DNA from: Paraburkholderia phenazinium
GTDB taxonomy: Bacteria > Pseudomonadota > Gammaproteobacteria > Burkholderiales > Burkholderiaceae
Direction: 5' to 3'
Assembly (NCBI RefSeq): GCF_900142845.1
Contig: NZ_FSRU01000002.1
Span: 2,108,001-2,172,000, forward strand
Length of the DNA: 64,000 nt
The position numbers and the translations under genes are program-made. This document shows, piece after piece, positions 1 to 9,561 of the stretch. Numbering within the stretch: the stretch's first letter is position 1; every line of letters begins with the position of its first letter. Under the pieces are notes generated by a model. It was not told the DNA's origin and ran no database searches. It saw only the letters and a program-made list of their open reading frames with translations.

Positions 1-2
1 CC

Positions 3-524
3 TTTATGGTGCCGCTCGCAATCGGTCAGGCGGCCAATGTGCGCGTGGGCTACTGGTCGGGCGCGGGACAACCGCTCGCCGCGCGGCATGCCGGCTTCGT
101 GGCGATCGCGCTCGGCGTCGCCTTCATGTCCTTGTCGGGGCTCGTGCTGATTCTCGCGCCGCACTGGATCGTCGGCCTGTACCTGCATCTGGACGACCCC
201 GCCAACGCGGCCACGGTCAAGCTCGCCAGTTCGCTGCTCGGCGTCGCTGCCATCTTCCAGATCGTCGACGGCATGCAGACGGTCGGCTCGGGTTGCCTGC
301 GCGGCCTGAAGGACACGCGCGTGCCGATGCTGGCCGCCGCATTCGGTTACTGGGGCATCGGCTTTCCGACCGGCTACACGCTGGCGTTTCACTTTGGACT
401 CGGCGCACGCGGCCTGTGGTGGGGTCTCGCCGCCGGCCTCGCGAGCGTCGCGCTGCTGATGACGCTGCGTTTTCACCGCCTCAGCCTGCGCCGCGTACCG
501 GCGGCGCCGAAACCAGCGGCATGA
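3..524 (+). CDS. MATE family multidrug/Na+ antiporter, C-terminal part (5' end outside window)
   Basis: The reading frame is open from the left edge to a stop at 522-524, so only the last ~173 residues are present. They contain alternating hydrophobic segments typical of the C-terminal bundle of MATE exporters. A family-like motif, [13 protein letters not shown], sits where MATE proteins have GxLRGxxDTR. The protein should be an inner-membrane exporter coupled to the Na+ or H+ gradient; its substrate cannot be read from this fragment. It ends in a short basic, Ala/Pro-rich cytoplasmic tail. The next gene starts about 90 bp downstream on the same strand. Confidence 0.85.
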   Translation, partial: FMVPLAIGQAANVRVGYWSGAGQPLAARHAGFVAIALGVAFMSLSGLVLILAPHWIVGLYLHLDDPANAATVKLASSLLGVAAIFQIVDGMQTVGSGCLRGLKDTRVPMLAAAFGYWGIGFPTGYTLAFHFGLGARGLWWGLAAGLASVALLMTLRFHRLSLRRVPAAPKPAA

Positions 525-615
525 AGAAAGGCCCGCGCGTCCCACAAGGCCGCGCATGCGCCGCCATCGCATTGAAACCAATTATTCGTTGAAACAGAAT
601 CAAGGACCTCCTGAC

Positions 616-1575
616 ATGCTTGCCCGGGTAACCCGTCTCTTTCCGCTGTGGGCCGTGCTGATTTCGCTGGCCGCCTATTTTTCGCCGGCATCCTTCAGCC
701 CCATCGCGCCGCACGTCACCACCCTGCTGACCCTCATCATGCTGGCGATGGGCGTGACCCTCTCCCTCGCCGATTTCAAGCGTGTCTTCACACGACCGGC
801 GCCGGTCGTCGCCGGCATCGTGCTGCACTATCTGGTGATGCCGCTCGCCGCCTGGGCCATCGCCAAGGCGTTGCACATGCCGCCGGACCTGACCGCCGGG
901 ATGGTGCTGGTGGGCAGCGTCGCGAGCGGCACCGCCTCGAACGTGATGATCTATCTGGCGCGCGGCGACGTCGCGCTGTCGGTGACCATCAGCGCGCTGT
1001 CGACGCTGGTCGGCGTGTTCGCCACGCCGCTGCTCACGCGCCTTTATGTCGACGCCTCGATCGTCGTCGACGTGCACGGCATGCTGATTAGCATTCTGGA
1101 GATCGTCGGCCTGCCGATCGTCGTGGGCCTCGTCATCAATCATCTGTTCGGCAAGCTGGTGCGCAAAGTGGAGCCGGTTCTGCCGCTCGTGTCGATGATT
1201 GCGATCCTGCTGATCATCTCGGCGGTCGTCGGCGGCACGCAGAAGAGCATTGCCTCGGTTGGGCTGGTGGTAATGCTCGGCGTGGTGCTGCATAACGGCA
1301 TCGGCCTGCTCGGCGGCTATTGGGGCGGCCGGCTGCTCGGCTTCGACGAAGCCGTATGCCGCACGCTCGCCATCGAAGTCGGCATGCAGAATTCCGGTCT
1401 CGCAGCTACGCTCGGCAAGCTGTATTTCTCGCCGCTCGCCGCACTGCCGGGTGCGCTGTTCTCGGTGTGGCACAACCTGTCGGGCTCGCTGCTGGCGGGC
1501 TATTGGGCCGGGCGTCCCGCCAAAGGGTCCACGCATCCGGACGGCGCCTCGGCCTTCGAGGTCGAACGCGGATAA
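616..1575 (+). CDS. Bile acid:sodium symporter family (BASS/SBF-like) transporter
   Basis: A 319-residue polytopic membrane protein with about nine or ten hydrophobic segments. The Gly/Ser/Asn-rich stretch [20 protein letters not shown] and the later [13 protein letters not shown] are hallmark substrate/Na+-site motifs of the BASS/SBF family. The ATG at 616 is chosen because AAGGACC (602-608) precedes it; an in-frame ATG at 556 has no such site. The family moves organic anions (bile acids, pantothenate, pyruvate, keto acids) with sodium; the substrate here is unknown. No terminator is evident downstream. Confidence 0.88.
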   Translation: MLARVTRLFPLWAVLISLAAYFSPASFSPIAPHVTTLLTLIMLAMGVTLSLADFKRVFTRPAPVVAGIVLHYLVMPLAAWAIAKALHMPPDLTAGMVLVGSVASGTASNVMIYLARGDVALSVTISALSTLVGVFATPLLTRLYVDASIVVDVHGMLISILEIVGLPIVVGLVINHLFGKLVRKVEPVLPLVSMIAILLIISAVVGGTQKSIASVGLVVMLGVVLHNGIGLLGGYWGGRLLGFDEAVCRTLAIEVGMQNSGLAATLGKLYFSPLAALPGALFSVWHNLSGSLLAGYWAGRPAKGSTHPDGASAFEVERG

Positions 1576-1919
1576 AAGCCGTTCACGGGCGGCGGCTCGC
1601 AAAGCTCGCGAGGCTCCCGCTGCCGCCCTTCCATGACAAGCCGCACCGGGCGCGCGCAGGCTCTCTTATGCGAACGCAACCCATGCTTTGTCATTCGTTA
1701 GCATAACGAACAGATTCACTCACACATGATGGCTTGAACGGCACGCAAGCCACCAAGCCGAGACAGGATGCGCACCGTCTGCATCCACGTCAACTGCGCG
1801 ATCGGGCCACTCGTCCGGTCAATTCCCCTTAGAATGCTTTCCTCAACAGCGCCCAGAAGCATCGGGTGCGCGCCGGCTTCGAAGCCGTGTGCGCGCACCG
1901 ACTCAAGCGGAGGAATAGC
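1576..1919. other. 344-bp intergenic region between the symporter and phospholipase D genes
   Basis: No convincing gene is present. The only clear structure is the palindrome TTCGTTAGCATAACGAA at 1694-1710 (listed separately). A TAGAAT hexamer at 1830-1835 could be a -10 element for the downstream gene, but no good -35 accompanies it. Confidence 0.5.
1694..1710. promoter_or_regulatory. 17-bp palindrome, candidate operator
   Basis: TTCGTTA-GCA-TAACGAA has perfect 7-bp arms around a 3-bp centre. It lies about 210 bp upstream of the phospholipase D gene in a gene-free region. The shape fits a dimeric repressor site (TetR- or GntR-like), but no regulator is identified. Confidence 0.35.
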
Positions 1920-3614
1920 GTGCCGGCGTACGACAGCAACAACAACATCGCGTCGCAATCTCGTCAGGGTCCTGCAGGCATAACGCCGTCGATGCGCACG
2001 GCAGCGCAAACCGCGGCGCGCATCGGCAAGCGTTGCCTGTTGCTGTGCACCGTCGCGGCACTTTTGACCGCCTGCGCGAGCCGGCCACCCGCCGCCGCCT
2101 TCGACCGTCCGGTCACTCACGCGCTGCCTGTGACCACCACCACGGCACTGAGCACCGCCCTCGCCCCCGTCGAACTGGCCCATCCCGGCGAATCGGGTTT
2201 TCGCGTCCTCTCGAACGGCACCGAGGCGCTGCAGATGCGTATCGCACTGGCCCGCGCCGCGACGAAGACGCTCGACATGCAGTACTACATCGCCAACGAG
2301 GACACCACCGGCAAACTGCTGCTCGGCGCCGCGCTGTATGCGGCCGATCACGGCGTGCGGGTGCGCATGCTGGTCGACGACCTGAACTTCAAGGACATCG
2401 ACGACGTGATGGCGGGCTTGAACTCGCATCCCAACATCGAGATCCGCGTCTTCAATCCGTACGGCAGCACGCATCGCAGCGTGTTCGAGCGCACCACGAA
2501 CCTGCTGACGAAGATCGACCAGTTCACGCGCCGCATGCACAACAAGGCGATGATCGCGGACAACCAGTTGGCGATCGTCGGCGGCCGCAATCTCGGCGAC
2601 GAGTACTTCAGCGCAAGCCCGACGCTGCAGTTCCGCGATCTCGACGTGCTGGCCGCCGGCCCGATCACCGCCGACGTCTCAGCCAGCTTCGACGAGTACT
2701 GGAACAGTTCGGGCGCCTATCCGCTGAAGGCGCTGAACCATCAGACCTTCTCGCCGCAGGAGCTGGACGCCACGCGCGATAGCCTGCGCCAGCACTGGCG
2801 CACCAACGCCGACCCGTATAACGCGAAACCGCTGAACGCGACGCCGCTCGCTGCGCAGATCGCGAACGACGAACTCGGCCTGACCTGGGCGCCGGCGGAA
2901 TTCAAGGCCGATACGCCCGGCAAGATCGATCAGCCGTCGCCCGATTACGTCAGTCCGCCGATGCAACGGCTTGTCGAACTGATGAAGGACGCGCAGACGG
3001 AGTTTCTGGTGGTGTCGCCGTACTTCGTGCCGCACGATGCCGGCGTGAAAGCGCTCGCGCAACTCACGCAGCGCGGCGTGCGGGTGGCGGTGCTGACCAA
3101 CTCGCTCGCCGCCACCGACGCCGTCGCCGTGCAGGCCGGCTACAGCCCGTACCGCGTGCCGCTGTTGCAAAACGGTGTCGAGCTCTACGAGTTCAAGCCG
3201 GAGCAGAGCAGTTCGCGTACGTCGGTCGAAGGCTCGCGTTCGCGCGCGAGCCTGCATGCGAAAACCTATGTGATCGACCGCAAGATCCTCGTCGTCGGCT
3301 CGATGAATCTCGATCCACGCTCGGCCAATCTGAACACCGAACTGGCGCTCGTGATCCACAGCCCGGCGCTGGCCGGACAAGTGGCGACGATGTTCGACCA
3401 CGCCACGGCACCCGAGGTCAGCTACCGCGTCACGCTGGCGACGCCGGCACAACTCGCCGGACTCCGCTACATTGGAGCGCCGCAGTCGCAACTCGAATGG
3501 ACCGATGTCGAGAACGGCGAGCAGCGCACCTATAACTTCGACCCGCAGGCAGGTTTGTACCGGAATCTGCTGACGGGTCTATTCTTGCTATTGCCAGTCC
3601 AGGGACAGCTTTGA
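1920..3614 (+). CDS. Phospholipase D family lipoprotein with two HKD motifs
   Basis: The protein carries two PLD catalytic motifs: HNKAMIAD at about residue 207 followed by GGRN, and HAKTYVID at about residue 446 followed by GSMNLDPRS. This is the bilobed architecture of cardiolipin synthase/PLD-like phosphatidyltransferases. The N-terminus has a hydrophobic segment ending in LLTAC, a lipobox, so an envelope lipoprotein is likely. The GTG at 1920 is preferred because GGAGGA (1909-1914) sits 5 nt upstream. An ATG at 1992 would give a more typical lipoprotein signal (Cys at residue 28) but lacks a ribosome site. Likely role: phospholipid headgroup transfer or hydrolysis; the exact substrate is unknown. 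Confidence 0.85.
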   Translation: MPAYDSNNNIASQSRQGPAGITPSMRTAAQTAARIGKRCLLLCTVAALLTACASRPPAAAFDRPVTHALPVTTTTALSTALAPVELAHPGESGFRVLSNGTEALQMRIALARAATKTLDMQYYIANEDTTGKLLLGAALYAADHGVRVRMLVDDLNFKDIDDVMAGLNSHPNIEIRVFNPYGSTHRSVFERTTNLLTKIDQFTRRMHNKAMIADNQLAIVGGRNLGDEYFSASPTLQFRDLDVLAAGPITADVSASFDEYWNSSGAYPLKALNHQTFSPQELDATRDSLRQHWRTNADPYNAKPLNATPLAAQIANDELGLTWAPAEFKADTPGKIDQPSPDYVSPPMQRLVELMKDAQTEFLVVSPYFVPHDAGVKALAQLTQRGVRVAVLTNSLAATDAVAVQAGYSPYRVPLLQNGVELYEFKPEQSSSRTSVEGSRSRASLHAKTYVIDRKILVVGSMNLDPRSANLNTELALVIHSPALAGQVATMFDHATAPEVSYRVTLATPAQLAGLRYIGAPQSQLEWTDVENGEQRTYNFDPQAGLYRNLLTGLFLLLPVQGQL

Positions 3615-3697
3615 TGTGCGCCATGCGGCAGCGGCGCGCAGGCTACCCAAACCATGCATTATTCAGCGCAGTTATTCAGCAAAAGCGGAGTTGAACC

Positions 3698-5098
3698 ATG
3701 ACCGAAGACGTACGATTGGAGCGCGACACGTTCGGCGAGATTGCCGTGCCGAACGCTCGCCTGTGGGGCGCACAAACCCAGCGCTCGCTGCAGAATTTCA
3801 AAATCTCGACGGAGAAGCAGTCGCCCGAACTGATCACGGCGCTGGCCGTGATCAAGCGCGCGGCGGCCGAAGTCAACCAGGGTCTCGGCGTACTCGAGGA
3901 GAGCAAGGCCCGCGCGATCATGCAGGCCGCCGACGAGATCATCGAAGGCAAGCATGCCGGCGAATTTCCGCTGGCGGTATGGCAGACCGGCTCCGGCACG
4001 CAGACCAACATGAACCTCAACGAGGTGATTGCCAACCGTGCGAGCGAGCTGCTGGGCGGCGAGCGCGGCGAAGCGCGCAAGGTGCATCCGAATGACGACG
4101 TGAACCGCGGCCAGTCGTCCAACGACGTGTTTCCGACCGCCATGCACGTGGCGGCGGCAGTGGGCATCGTCAAGCATCTGGTGCCGGCGCTGAAGACGCT
4201 GCGCGCGACGCTCGACAGCAAGGCGAAGGCGTTTGCCGGGATCGTCAAGATCGGCCGCACGCACTTGCAGGATGCGACGCCGCTCACGCTCGGCCAGGAA
4301 TTCTCCGGCTATGTCGCGCAACTCGACCACGGCATTCGCCACGTCGAAGCGGCGCTGCCGCATCTGTACGAACTGGCGCAGGGCGGCACCGCGGTCGGCA
4401 CCGGTCTGAACGCGCATCCGCAGTTCGCCGACAAGGTCGCGGCGGCGATCGGCAAGCTCACCGGCGTGCCGTTCGTGTCGGCGCCCAACAAGTTCGAAGT
4501 GATGGCCGCCGCCGACGCGCTGGTGTTCGCGCACGGCGCCCTCAAGACCGTGGCCGCCAGCCTGATGAAGATCGCCAACGACGTGCGCTGGCTCGCGAGC
4601 GGTCCGCGTTGCGGTCTCGGCGAGCTGTCGATTCCGGAGAACGAGCCGGGCAGCTCGATCATGCCGGGCAAGGTCAATCCGACCCAGTCCGAAGCGATGA
4701 CCATGCTGTGCTGCCAGGTGTTCGGCAACGACGTCGCAGTGAATATGGGCGGCGCGAGCGGCAACTTCGAGTTGAACGTATTCCGTCCGATGATTGCGCA
4801 CAACGTGCTGCAATCGATCCGCCTGATCGCGGACGGCGCGCACAGCTTCAACGACAACTGCGCGGTGGGCATCGAGCCGAATCGCGAGCGCATCGACACC
4901 TTGCTCAACGAGTCGCTGATGCTGGTCACCGCGCTCAATCCGCACATCGGCTACGACAAGGCCGCCAAGATCGCCAAGCAGGCCCATAAGGAAGGCACCA
5001 CGCTGAAGGCAGCGGCGCTCGCGCTCGGTTATGTCACCGAGCAGCAGTTCGACGAGTGGGTGCGGCCGCACGACATGGTCGGCCATACGCCGGGGTGA
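3698..5098 (+). CDS. fumC: Fumarate hydratase class II
   Basis: A 466-residue protein, normal for FumC (~460-467). It interconverts fumarate and L-malate in the cytosolic TCA cycle and is iron-independent. The superfamily signature [13 protein letters not shown] is at about residue 318. The substrate-binding motifs [13 protein letters not shown] and [20 protein letters not shown] are intact. The start is preceded by a purine-rich site (AAAAGCGGAG). It stands alone on the plus strand and faces the convergent thioesterase gene. Confidence 0.97.
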   Translation: MTEDVRLERDTFGEIAVPNARLWGAQTQRSLQNFKISTEKQSPELITALAVIKRAAAEVNQGLGVLEESKARAIMQAADEIIEGKHAGEFPLAVWQTGSGTQTNMNLNEVIANRASELLGGERGEARKVHPNDDVNRGQSSNDVFPTAMHVAAAVGIVKHLVPALKTLRATLDSKAKAFAGIVKIGRTHLQDATPLTLGQEFSGYVAQLDHGIRHVEAALPHLYELAQGGTAVGTGLNAHPQFADKVAAAIGKLTGVPFVSAPNKFEVMAAADALVFAHGALKTVAASLMKIANDVRWLASGPRCGLGELSIPENEPGSSIMPGKVNPTQSEAMTMLCCQVFGNDVAVNMGGASGNFELNVFRPMIAHNVLQSIRLIADGAHSFNDNCAVGIEPNRERIDTLLNESLMLVTALNPHIGYDKAAKIAKQAHKEGTTLKAAALALGYVTEQQFDEWVRPHDMVGHTPG

Positions 5099-5152
5099 TG
5101 GCGCGTTAGGGCGCGACGCCGGTCCGCAGGATCGGCGCAGCCCACCGCGCGC

Positions 5153-5659
5153 TTAGATCTTGCCCTTGGCCACTTCTTCCGGCTTGAGTTCGACGATGGC
5201 GTCGAGCGCCTCTTTCACGTCCAGCGCGTATTTGGCGAGGCGCTTCTGTTCATCGGTCTCGGGCACGTACGCGGGCACCGGCACCGGATGCCCATTCTCG
5301 TTGACCGCCACCATCACGACGAGGCAGTCGGTGGTCTGCATCAGTTCGCCGCCCTTTGGATCTCCCGCCTGCACCGACACGTGAATGTGCATGCTGGTGC
5401 GGCCCGTGTTGACGACGCGCGCACGCAGTTCGACGAGGTTGCCCACGAGGATGGGCCGGCGAAAGCGGATATTGCCGACGCTGACCGTCACGCAGTAGCG
5501 CCCGGACCAGACGGCGGCGCACGCATAAGCGGTCTCGTCGATCCACTTCATCAGCGCGCCCCCGTGCACCTTGCCGCCGAAGTTGACCGAGGTCGGCTCG
5601 GCGAGAAAGCGGAACGTGGTTTCAGAACGGTCCAGCGGCGCAGCGGCAGGGGTGCTCAT
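5153..5659 (-). CDS. Acyl-CoA thioesterase, hotdog fold (YciA/BACH-like)
   Basis: A 168-residue single-domain hotdog protein. The N-terminal region contains the conserved VNFGGKVHGGALMKWIDE helix motif with the active-site Asp, as in YciA and the acyl-CoA hydrolase family, followed by the RRPILVGNLVEL strand. It should hydrolyse short- to long-chain acyl-CoA to free acid and CoA in the cytosol. The ATG at 5659 is chosen because GGAG lies 6 nt upstream; a TTG five codons earlier overlaps that site. It is transcribed alone, convergent with fumC. Confidence 0.9.
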   Translation of the reverse strand: MSTPAAAPLDRSETTFRFLAEPTSVNFGGKVHGGALMKWIDETAYACAAVWSGRYCVTVSVGNIRFRRPILVGNLVELRARVVNTGRTSMHIHVSVQAGDPKGGELMQTTDCLVVMVAVNENGHPVPVPAYVPETDEQKRLAKYALDVKEALDAIVELKPEEVAKGKI

Positions 5660-5792
5660 CTTGACTCCGGTCAAACGAATGTCGAAAGGAGCCGATTATA
5701 CGAGTGCAATTTTGACTGCGGCGCGTAATGAAGGGCGGTAACGCTGTTTTGCCTCCCGCGAAAGGGTCGCAACGGGCGCTGCGGCGTGCGCC

Positions 5793-6893
5793 TCAGGACA
5801 GCGGCTCCGCCGCGGCAAAGCGCTCGCGATAATCGAGCGGCAACACGCCGAAGCGGCGCACGAACGCCCGCCGCAGGTTCTGTTCGCTGCCGAAACCGCA
5901 CTCGAGCGCAATCCGCTTGAGCGGTCGGCGCGATTCGGCAAGCCAGCGCGAGGCGGCCTCCAGACGCAGCGCCGCGACGGTCGTGGCGGGCGTGCGGCCC
6001 ACTTCGTCGACATAGCGCCGCGCAAAGGTGCGCGGGCTCATGCGGGTGCGCTCGGCGAGCCGCTCGACCGACAGGTCGTCGCGCAGATTCGCCGCCATCC
6101 AGCTATGCAGGGCCTCGAACGGGCCGCCGGCCGACGCTTGCGCCGCGAGCGCCGCGCTGAATTGCGACTGGCCGCCCGGCCGCTTCATGAACACCACCAG
6201 CCGCCGGGCGGCCTGCATGGCGACCGCGTGGCCGAGATCCTCTTCGATCAACGCCAGCGCCAGATCGATGCCGGCCGTCACGCCCGCCGAGGTCCACACC
6301 GCCCGGCCATCGCGCACGTCGCGGATGAAGATCGGATCGGCGTCGACCTCGACCTTCGGAAAGCGCCGCGCGAGCAGCGCCGCGTCGCGCCAGTGGGTCG
6401 TCGCGCGGCGGCCGTCGAGCAGGCCCGCGGCGGCCAGGTAAAACGCGCCGGTGCATACCGAGCACACGCGCCGCACCTGGGGTGCACGGCGCGCGAGCCA
6501 CGCGACGAGTTCCGGTTGCAACGGCGCGTCGTCGTCGACCGGCACGCCGGGGACGATCAGCGTGTCGATCGGCTCGTCGTCGAGCGCATCCAGCCGCGAG
6601 GTCACCACGGGCAGGCCCGGAAACGTCTGCAGCACCCCGCCGTCGATCGACGCCACCGTCGTCCGATAGACCGCCGCCGCGCCGCCATGCGCCGCCGGCT
6701 GCGCGCCCGCCGGAGTGGTCCGGCGCGCTGCGATCGTCAGTTCGGCGCGCCAGAACGCCTCGAGCGGACCGCACGCGTCGAGCAGCACCAACTCAGGCGC
6801 CACGGCGAACACCACATGGCGCACCTCGGGCGCCACTTCTGCACCAGGCAATTCACCCGCACCTGAAACCACAGCGTCAAACGAAGAGACCAT
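5793..6893 (-). CDS. GlxA-type AraC family transcriptional regulator (DJ-1/PfpI domain + AraC HTH)
   Basis: A 366-residue protein. Residues ~25-220 form a DJ-1/PfpI-like domain with a nucleophile-elbow motif, CSVCTGAFYLAAAGLLDG, and the following ATTHW, as in GlxA-family regulators. The C-terminal ~100 residues are an AraC double helix-turn-helix ending RFGVLPLDYRERF. The ATG at 6893 follows a GGGGA site; an upstream open frame continues without a plausible start. The gene lies 52 bp after the MFS transporter gene in the same direction, so the two probably form an operon and the regulator may respond to the transporter's substrate. Confidence 0.88.
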   Translation of the reverse strand: MVSSFDAVVSGAGELPGAEVAPEVRHVVFAVAPELVLLDACGPLEAFWRAELTIAARRTTPAGAQPAAHGGAAAVYRTTVASIDGGVLQTFPGLPVVTSRLDALDDEPIDTLIVPGVPVDDDAPLQPELVAWLARRAPQVRRVCSVCTGAFYLAAAGLLDGRRATTHWRDAALLARRFPKVEVDADPIFIRDVRDGRAVWTSAGVTAGIDLALALIEEDLGHAVAMQAARRLVVFMKRPGGQSQFSAALAAQASAGGPFEALHSWMAANLRDDLSVERLAERTRMSPRTFARRYVDEVGRTPATTVAALRLEAASRWLAESRRPLKRIALECGFGSEQNLRRAFVRRFGVLPLDYRERFAAAEPLS

Positions 6894-6945
6894 CAGCGTG
6901 TTTCCCCAATCGAAGCCAATCGGACCACCGGACGACCGACCGCCC

Positions 6946-8250
6946 TCACGACACCCACGCCGGTTGCCGGGCGCGCGACCAGGCATAGCCGAGCGTCGCC
7001 ACCGCGGCGAGCGCGAGCGGCGGGAAGATCGCCGCGTTGATCGCCGCCCAGCCGAAACGCGCGAGCAACTGCCCCGCGAACAGCGAACCGAGCGCCGAAA
7101 ACGCGAAGGTGGTGAACTCGCTCGTCGCCTGTGTCTTGGCGCGCTCGGCCGGCCGGTACGATTGTGCGAGCAGCGTCGTGCCGCCCACGAACATGAAATT
7201 CCAGCCCACCCCGAGACAGGCGAGCGCGGCGTAGAAATGCGGCAGATCCGTCGAGCGCAGCGCGAACACACCGCACAGCGCCGACAGCACGATCCCGCAG
7301 CCGATCACGCGCAGCACGCCGAAGCGCTGGATCAGCCGTGCCGAGAACAGCGACGGCGCGTACATGCCGACCAGGTGCCACTGGATGATCTGCGCGCCGT
7401 CGCCGATCGTGTGCCCGCAGGCGACCGCCGCAATCGGCGTCGCGGTCATCACGAACATCATCACCGCGTAGCCGAGAGCATTGTTCGCCAGCGCGGCGAC
7501 GAAGATCGGCTGCCGGACGATCTGGCCGAGCGGGCGCGGCCCTTCGACGGCCTTAAAGGCGGCGGCGGAACCGGCGTGAGTGGATGGCGCGACGTCGCGA
7601 TACGCCAGCGCCAGCAACGCCACCGAGGCCAGCCCCAGCGCCGTCACCAGCGCATACGAACCGGCGAATGCGACCGGGGCGAGCCAGTCCTTGCTCCATG
7701 CCGCGAGCAACGGCCCGAGCACGGCGGCGACCACGCCGCCGGTCAGCACCGTCGAGATGGCGCGGCTCTTCGCGTCCACGGCCACCGCATCGGCGGCGGC
7801 GAGGCGGTAGTACTGCGCGAAGGCCTGAAACACGCCCACCGTCGCCGTGCCCGCACAGAAGGCCCAGAAACTGTGATGAAAAATCGCCCACACGGAAATC
7901 GAACCGCCCAGCGCGCCGACGCCGGCGCCAATCAGGAAGCCCGCACGCCGGCCGATGCGCGCCATCAGGAAGGAGGCGAGGACCGTCGTCAGCGCGGCGG
8001 CGACGGTGATCAGCGAAAACGGCAGCGTGGCGAAGGCTTTGTCGTCGGCGAGGTTGTAGCCGACGAGGCCGGTGAGCGTCAGATCGATCGAGACCGAGGA
8101 CGTGTAAAGCGCCTGACAGACCGCCAGCACGCGGGTGCCGCGCCGGTGATCCGGTTGCGGCGCGGAGCGGCCGGAGTCGACGGCAGCGGTGGAACCTGCA
8201 CCGGAGCGGGCGTCGGCGCAGGCGGTGGGAACATCGGACGATGACGACAT
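6946..8250 (-). CDS. Major facilitator superfamily transporter
   Basis: About 434 residues with roughly twelve hydrophobic segments. An MFS loop 2-3 signature occurs as ASFLMARIGRRAGFLIGAG, and the two halves are separated by a hydrophilic middle loop (around HAGSAAAFKAVEGPRPLG). The ATG at 8250 is used, with GAGG 7-8 nt upstream; a TTG two codons earlier is also open. The N-terminal ~40 residues are Ser/Ala/Arg-rich and poorly conserved in appearance. It is the first gene of a probable two-gene unit with the GlxA-type regulator. Direction and substrate of transport are not determinable. Confidence 0.87.
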   Translation of the reverse strand: MSSSSDVPTACADARSGAGSTAAVDSGRSAPQPDHRRGTRVLAVCQALYTSSVSIDLTLTGLVGYNLADDKAFATLPFSLITVAAALTTVLASFLMARIGRRAGFLIGAGVGALGGSISVWAIFHHSFWAFCAGTATVGVFQAFAQYYRLAAADAVAVDAKSRAISTVLTGGVVAAVLGPLLAAWSKDWLAPVAFAGSYALVTALGLASVALLALAYRDVAPSTHAGSAAAFKAVEGPRPLGQIVRQPIFVAALANNALGYAVMMFVMTATPIAAVACGHTIGDGAQIIQWHLVGMYAPSLFSARLIQRFGVLRVIGCGIVLSALCGVFALRSTDLPHFYAALACLGVGWNFMFVGGTTLLAQSYRPAERAKTQATSEFTTFAFSALGSLFAGQLLARFGWAAINAAIFPPLALAAVATLGYAWSRARQPAWVS

Positions 8251-8303
8251 CGGCAAGCCTCGTATGGCAGGAAGAACGAAGCCTGATCGTCACATAGCTG
8301 ACG

Positions 8304-8340
8304 TTGGCAGAAATGCCAATGATGCATCAATTCCTGCCAA
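8304..8340. promoter_or_regulatory. Candidate operator: inverted and direct TGCCAA repeats upstream of the MFS-glxA unit
   Basis: TTGGCA-GAAA-TGCCAA (8304-8319) is a perfect 6-bp inverted repeat. A further TGCCAA copy at 8335-8340 is in phase, 21 bp (two helical turns) from the one at 8314. AraC-family proteins usually bind direct repeats spaced about 21 bp. The sites lie 54-90 bp upstream of the MFS start, so the adjacent GlxA-type regulator is the obvious candidate binder. This is inference from spacing and position. Confidence 0.45.
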
Positions 8341-8412
8341 ACGTCGTCGCCGCATTCACCGTTGCCGCGCTCGTACGTTGTCGCGAGCGCCGGCGCGCAG
8401 CGGCACTACGTT

Positions 8413-8556
8413 TCATTTGCTGTGGTAGGAAATGCCTTCGTCGACCGTGCCGTACATCGTGATGCCGCTCGAATCCGCGCTCGGCGGCGCCGAGCCGCCC
8501 TGCGCACAGGCGGCGCACAACAGCACGGTAGCGGCAATGGCTAGCAGGAATTTCAT
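8413..8556 (-). CDS. 47-residue exported peptide resembling the N-terminus and first strand of a porin
   Basis: The frame runs from an ATG at 8556 to a TGA at 8413-8415. The product has a clear signal sequence (MKFLLAIAATVLLCAACAQG). Either signal peptidase I cleaves after ACA before Gln19, or Cys17 is lipidated at a weak lipobox (CAAC). The mature end, GITMYGTVDEGISYHSK, resembles the first beta-strand of Burkholderiales general porins (SVTLYGxxDAGI-like), but it stops there. Reading past the stop shows no porin continuation. It could be a genuine small envelope protein or a porin remnant. It is not a member of any family I can name. Confidence 0.6.
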   Translation of the reverse strand: MKFLLAIAATVLLCAACAQGGSAPPSADSSGITMYGTVDEGISYHSK

Positions 8557-8775
8557 GGGCGCGTGTTTCTCCGAAGACAGGTTTTGATTCTAGCCTGGTG
8601 CCCCGCAGTCGCGCGAAAGCGCGCCGCGCTGTCCTGCCCGCCCCGCCTGCATTTCCCAACGCTGCCCGCGCGCTCGCATTCATAGTTCACGCCAGACTGA
8701 AACGTCGAATGCCGCACTCCGATATAGTGAAGAAGTCGGCGAGCGCTCATGCGCGCCAAGCCTCAGGAGGCTGCC

Positions 8776-9489
8776 ATGCCTGCTTCACTGTCCGATGAAC
8801 AGAATCACTTCCCCGGCTTGAGCCGGATCGGCGCGCTGCTCGCCGACCCCGGCCGTGCCGCCATGTTATGGGCGCTGATGGACGGCAGCGCGCGCCCGGC
8901 CGGCGAACTGACGATGGTGGCCGGCCTGTCGCCGTCCGCCGCCAGCGCCCACCTGGCGCGTCTCACCGAAGGTGGACTGCTCGCCGTCGAGGAGCGCGGC
9001 CGGCACCGCTACTTCCGGATTGCCTCGCCGGATATCGCGGCTTCCATCGAAGCGCTCGCCAACGTGGCGCAAGTCAGCGCGCCGCAACGCATGACGCCGC
9101 GCCCGGCGCGCACCGTGCCGGTCGACATGCGCTACGCGCGCACCTGCTACGACCACATGGCCGGCGAACTGTCGGTGCAGCTCTTCGAGCGGATGCTGAG
9201 CCACAAGCTGCTGAACCTGCACGGCAACACGCTCGAAGCCACCGAGGACGGCGCGGCCCAGCTCGCCCGCTGGGGCATCGACGTGGCCGGCCAGCACAGC
9301 CGGCGGCGCCGCTTCGCCTGCACTTGCCCCGACTGGAGCGAGCGGCGGCCCCACCTGGGCGGCGCGCTCGGCGCGGCCCTGCTCGACGCCTGGTCGACCC
9401 ACGGCTGGGTTGAGCGCACCGAACGGCCGCGCATCCTGCGGGTCACGCCGGCCGGTCACCAGCAGTTCAACGATTTTCTGAAGGACTGA
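8776..9489 (+). CDS. ArsR-family winged-helix transcriptional regulator
   Basis: A 237-residue protein. Residues ~15-90 form a winged helix-turn-helix with the ArsR-like pattern LADPGRAAMLWALMDG ... AGLSPSAASAHLARL ... GRHRYFRI. The C-terminal ~130 residues (MRYARTCYDHMAGELSV, later CTCPDWSERRPHLGGALG) match a longer ArsR subgroup in Burkholderiales. The DYAR/CYDHMAG segment may form a ligand site. Start 8776 follows a perfect AGGAGG at 8765-8770. The ligand is unknown; the cysteines in RFACTCPDW are candidates for metal or redox sensing. It lies divergent from the small exported peptide. Confidence 0.82.
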   Translation: MPASLSDEQNHFPGLSRIGALLADPGRAAMLWALMDGSARPAGELTMVAGLSPSAASAHLARLTEGGLLAVEERGRHRYFRIASPDIAASIEALANVAQVSAPQRMTPRPARTVPVDMRYARTCYDHMAGELSVQLFERMLSHKLLNLHGNTLEATEDGAAQLARWGIDVAGQHSRRRRFACTCPDWSERRPHLGGALGAALLDAWSTHGWVERTERPRILRVTPAGHQQFNDFLKD

Positions 9490-9506
9490 GCGCAAACCGG
9501 CGACAT

Positions 9507-9520
9507 CGAAGCGTCCGTTT
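9507..9520. repeat. Direct repeat copy 1 (CGAAGCGTCCGTTT)
   Basis: A 14-bp sequence, repeated exactly at 9633-9646, 126 bp downstream. The pair brackets the leader of the FecR-like gene. It may be a repeated regulator site; nothing else identifies it. Confidence 0.45.
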
Positions 9521-9561
9521 CATTGCGAATTTGAACCGCCACATTTTTTGTTACACGGCAG

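Noticed and set aside
5099..5152. A GC-rich stem (GCCGGTCC/GGATCGGC) between fumC and the thioesterase gene as a terminator
   Set aside because: The stem has a wobble pair and no T-run on either strand.
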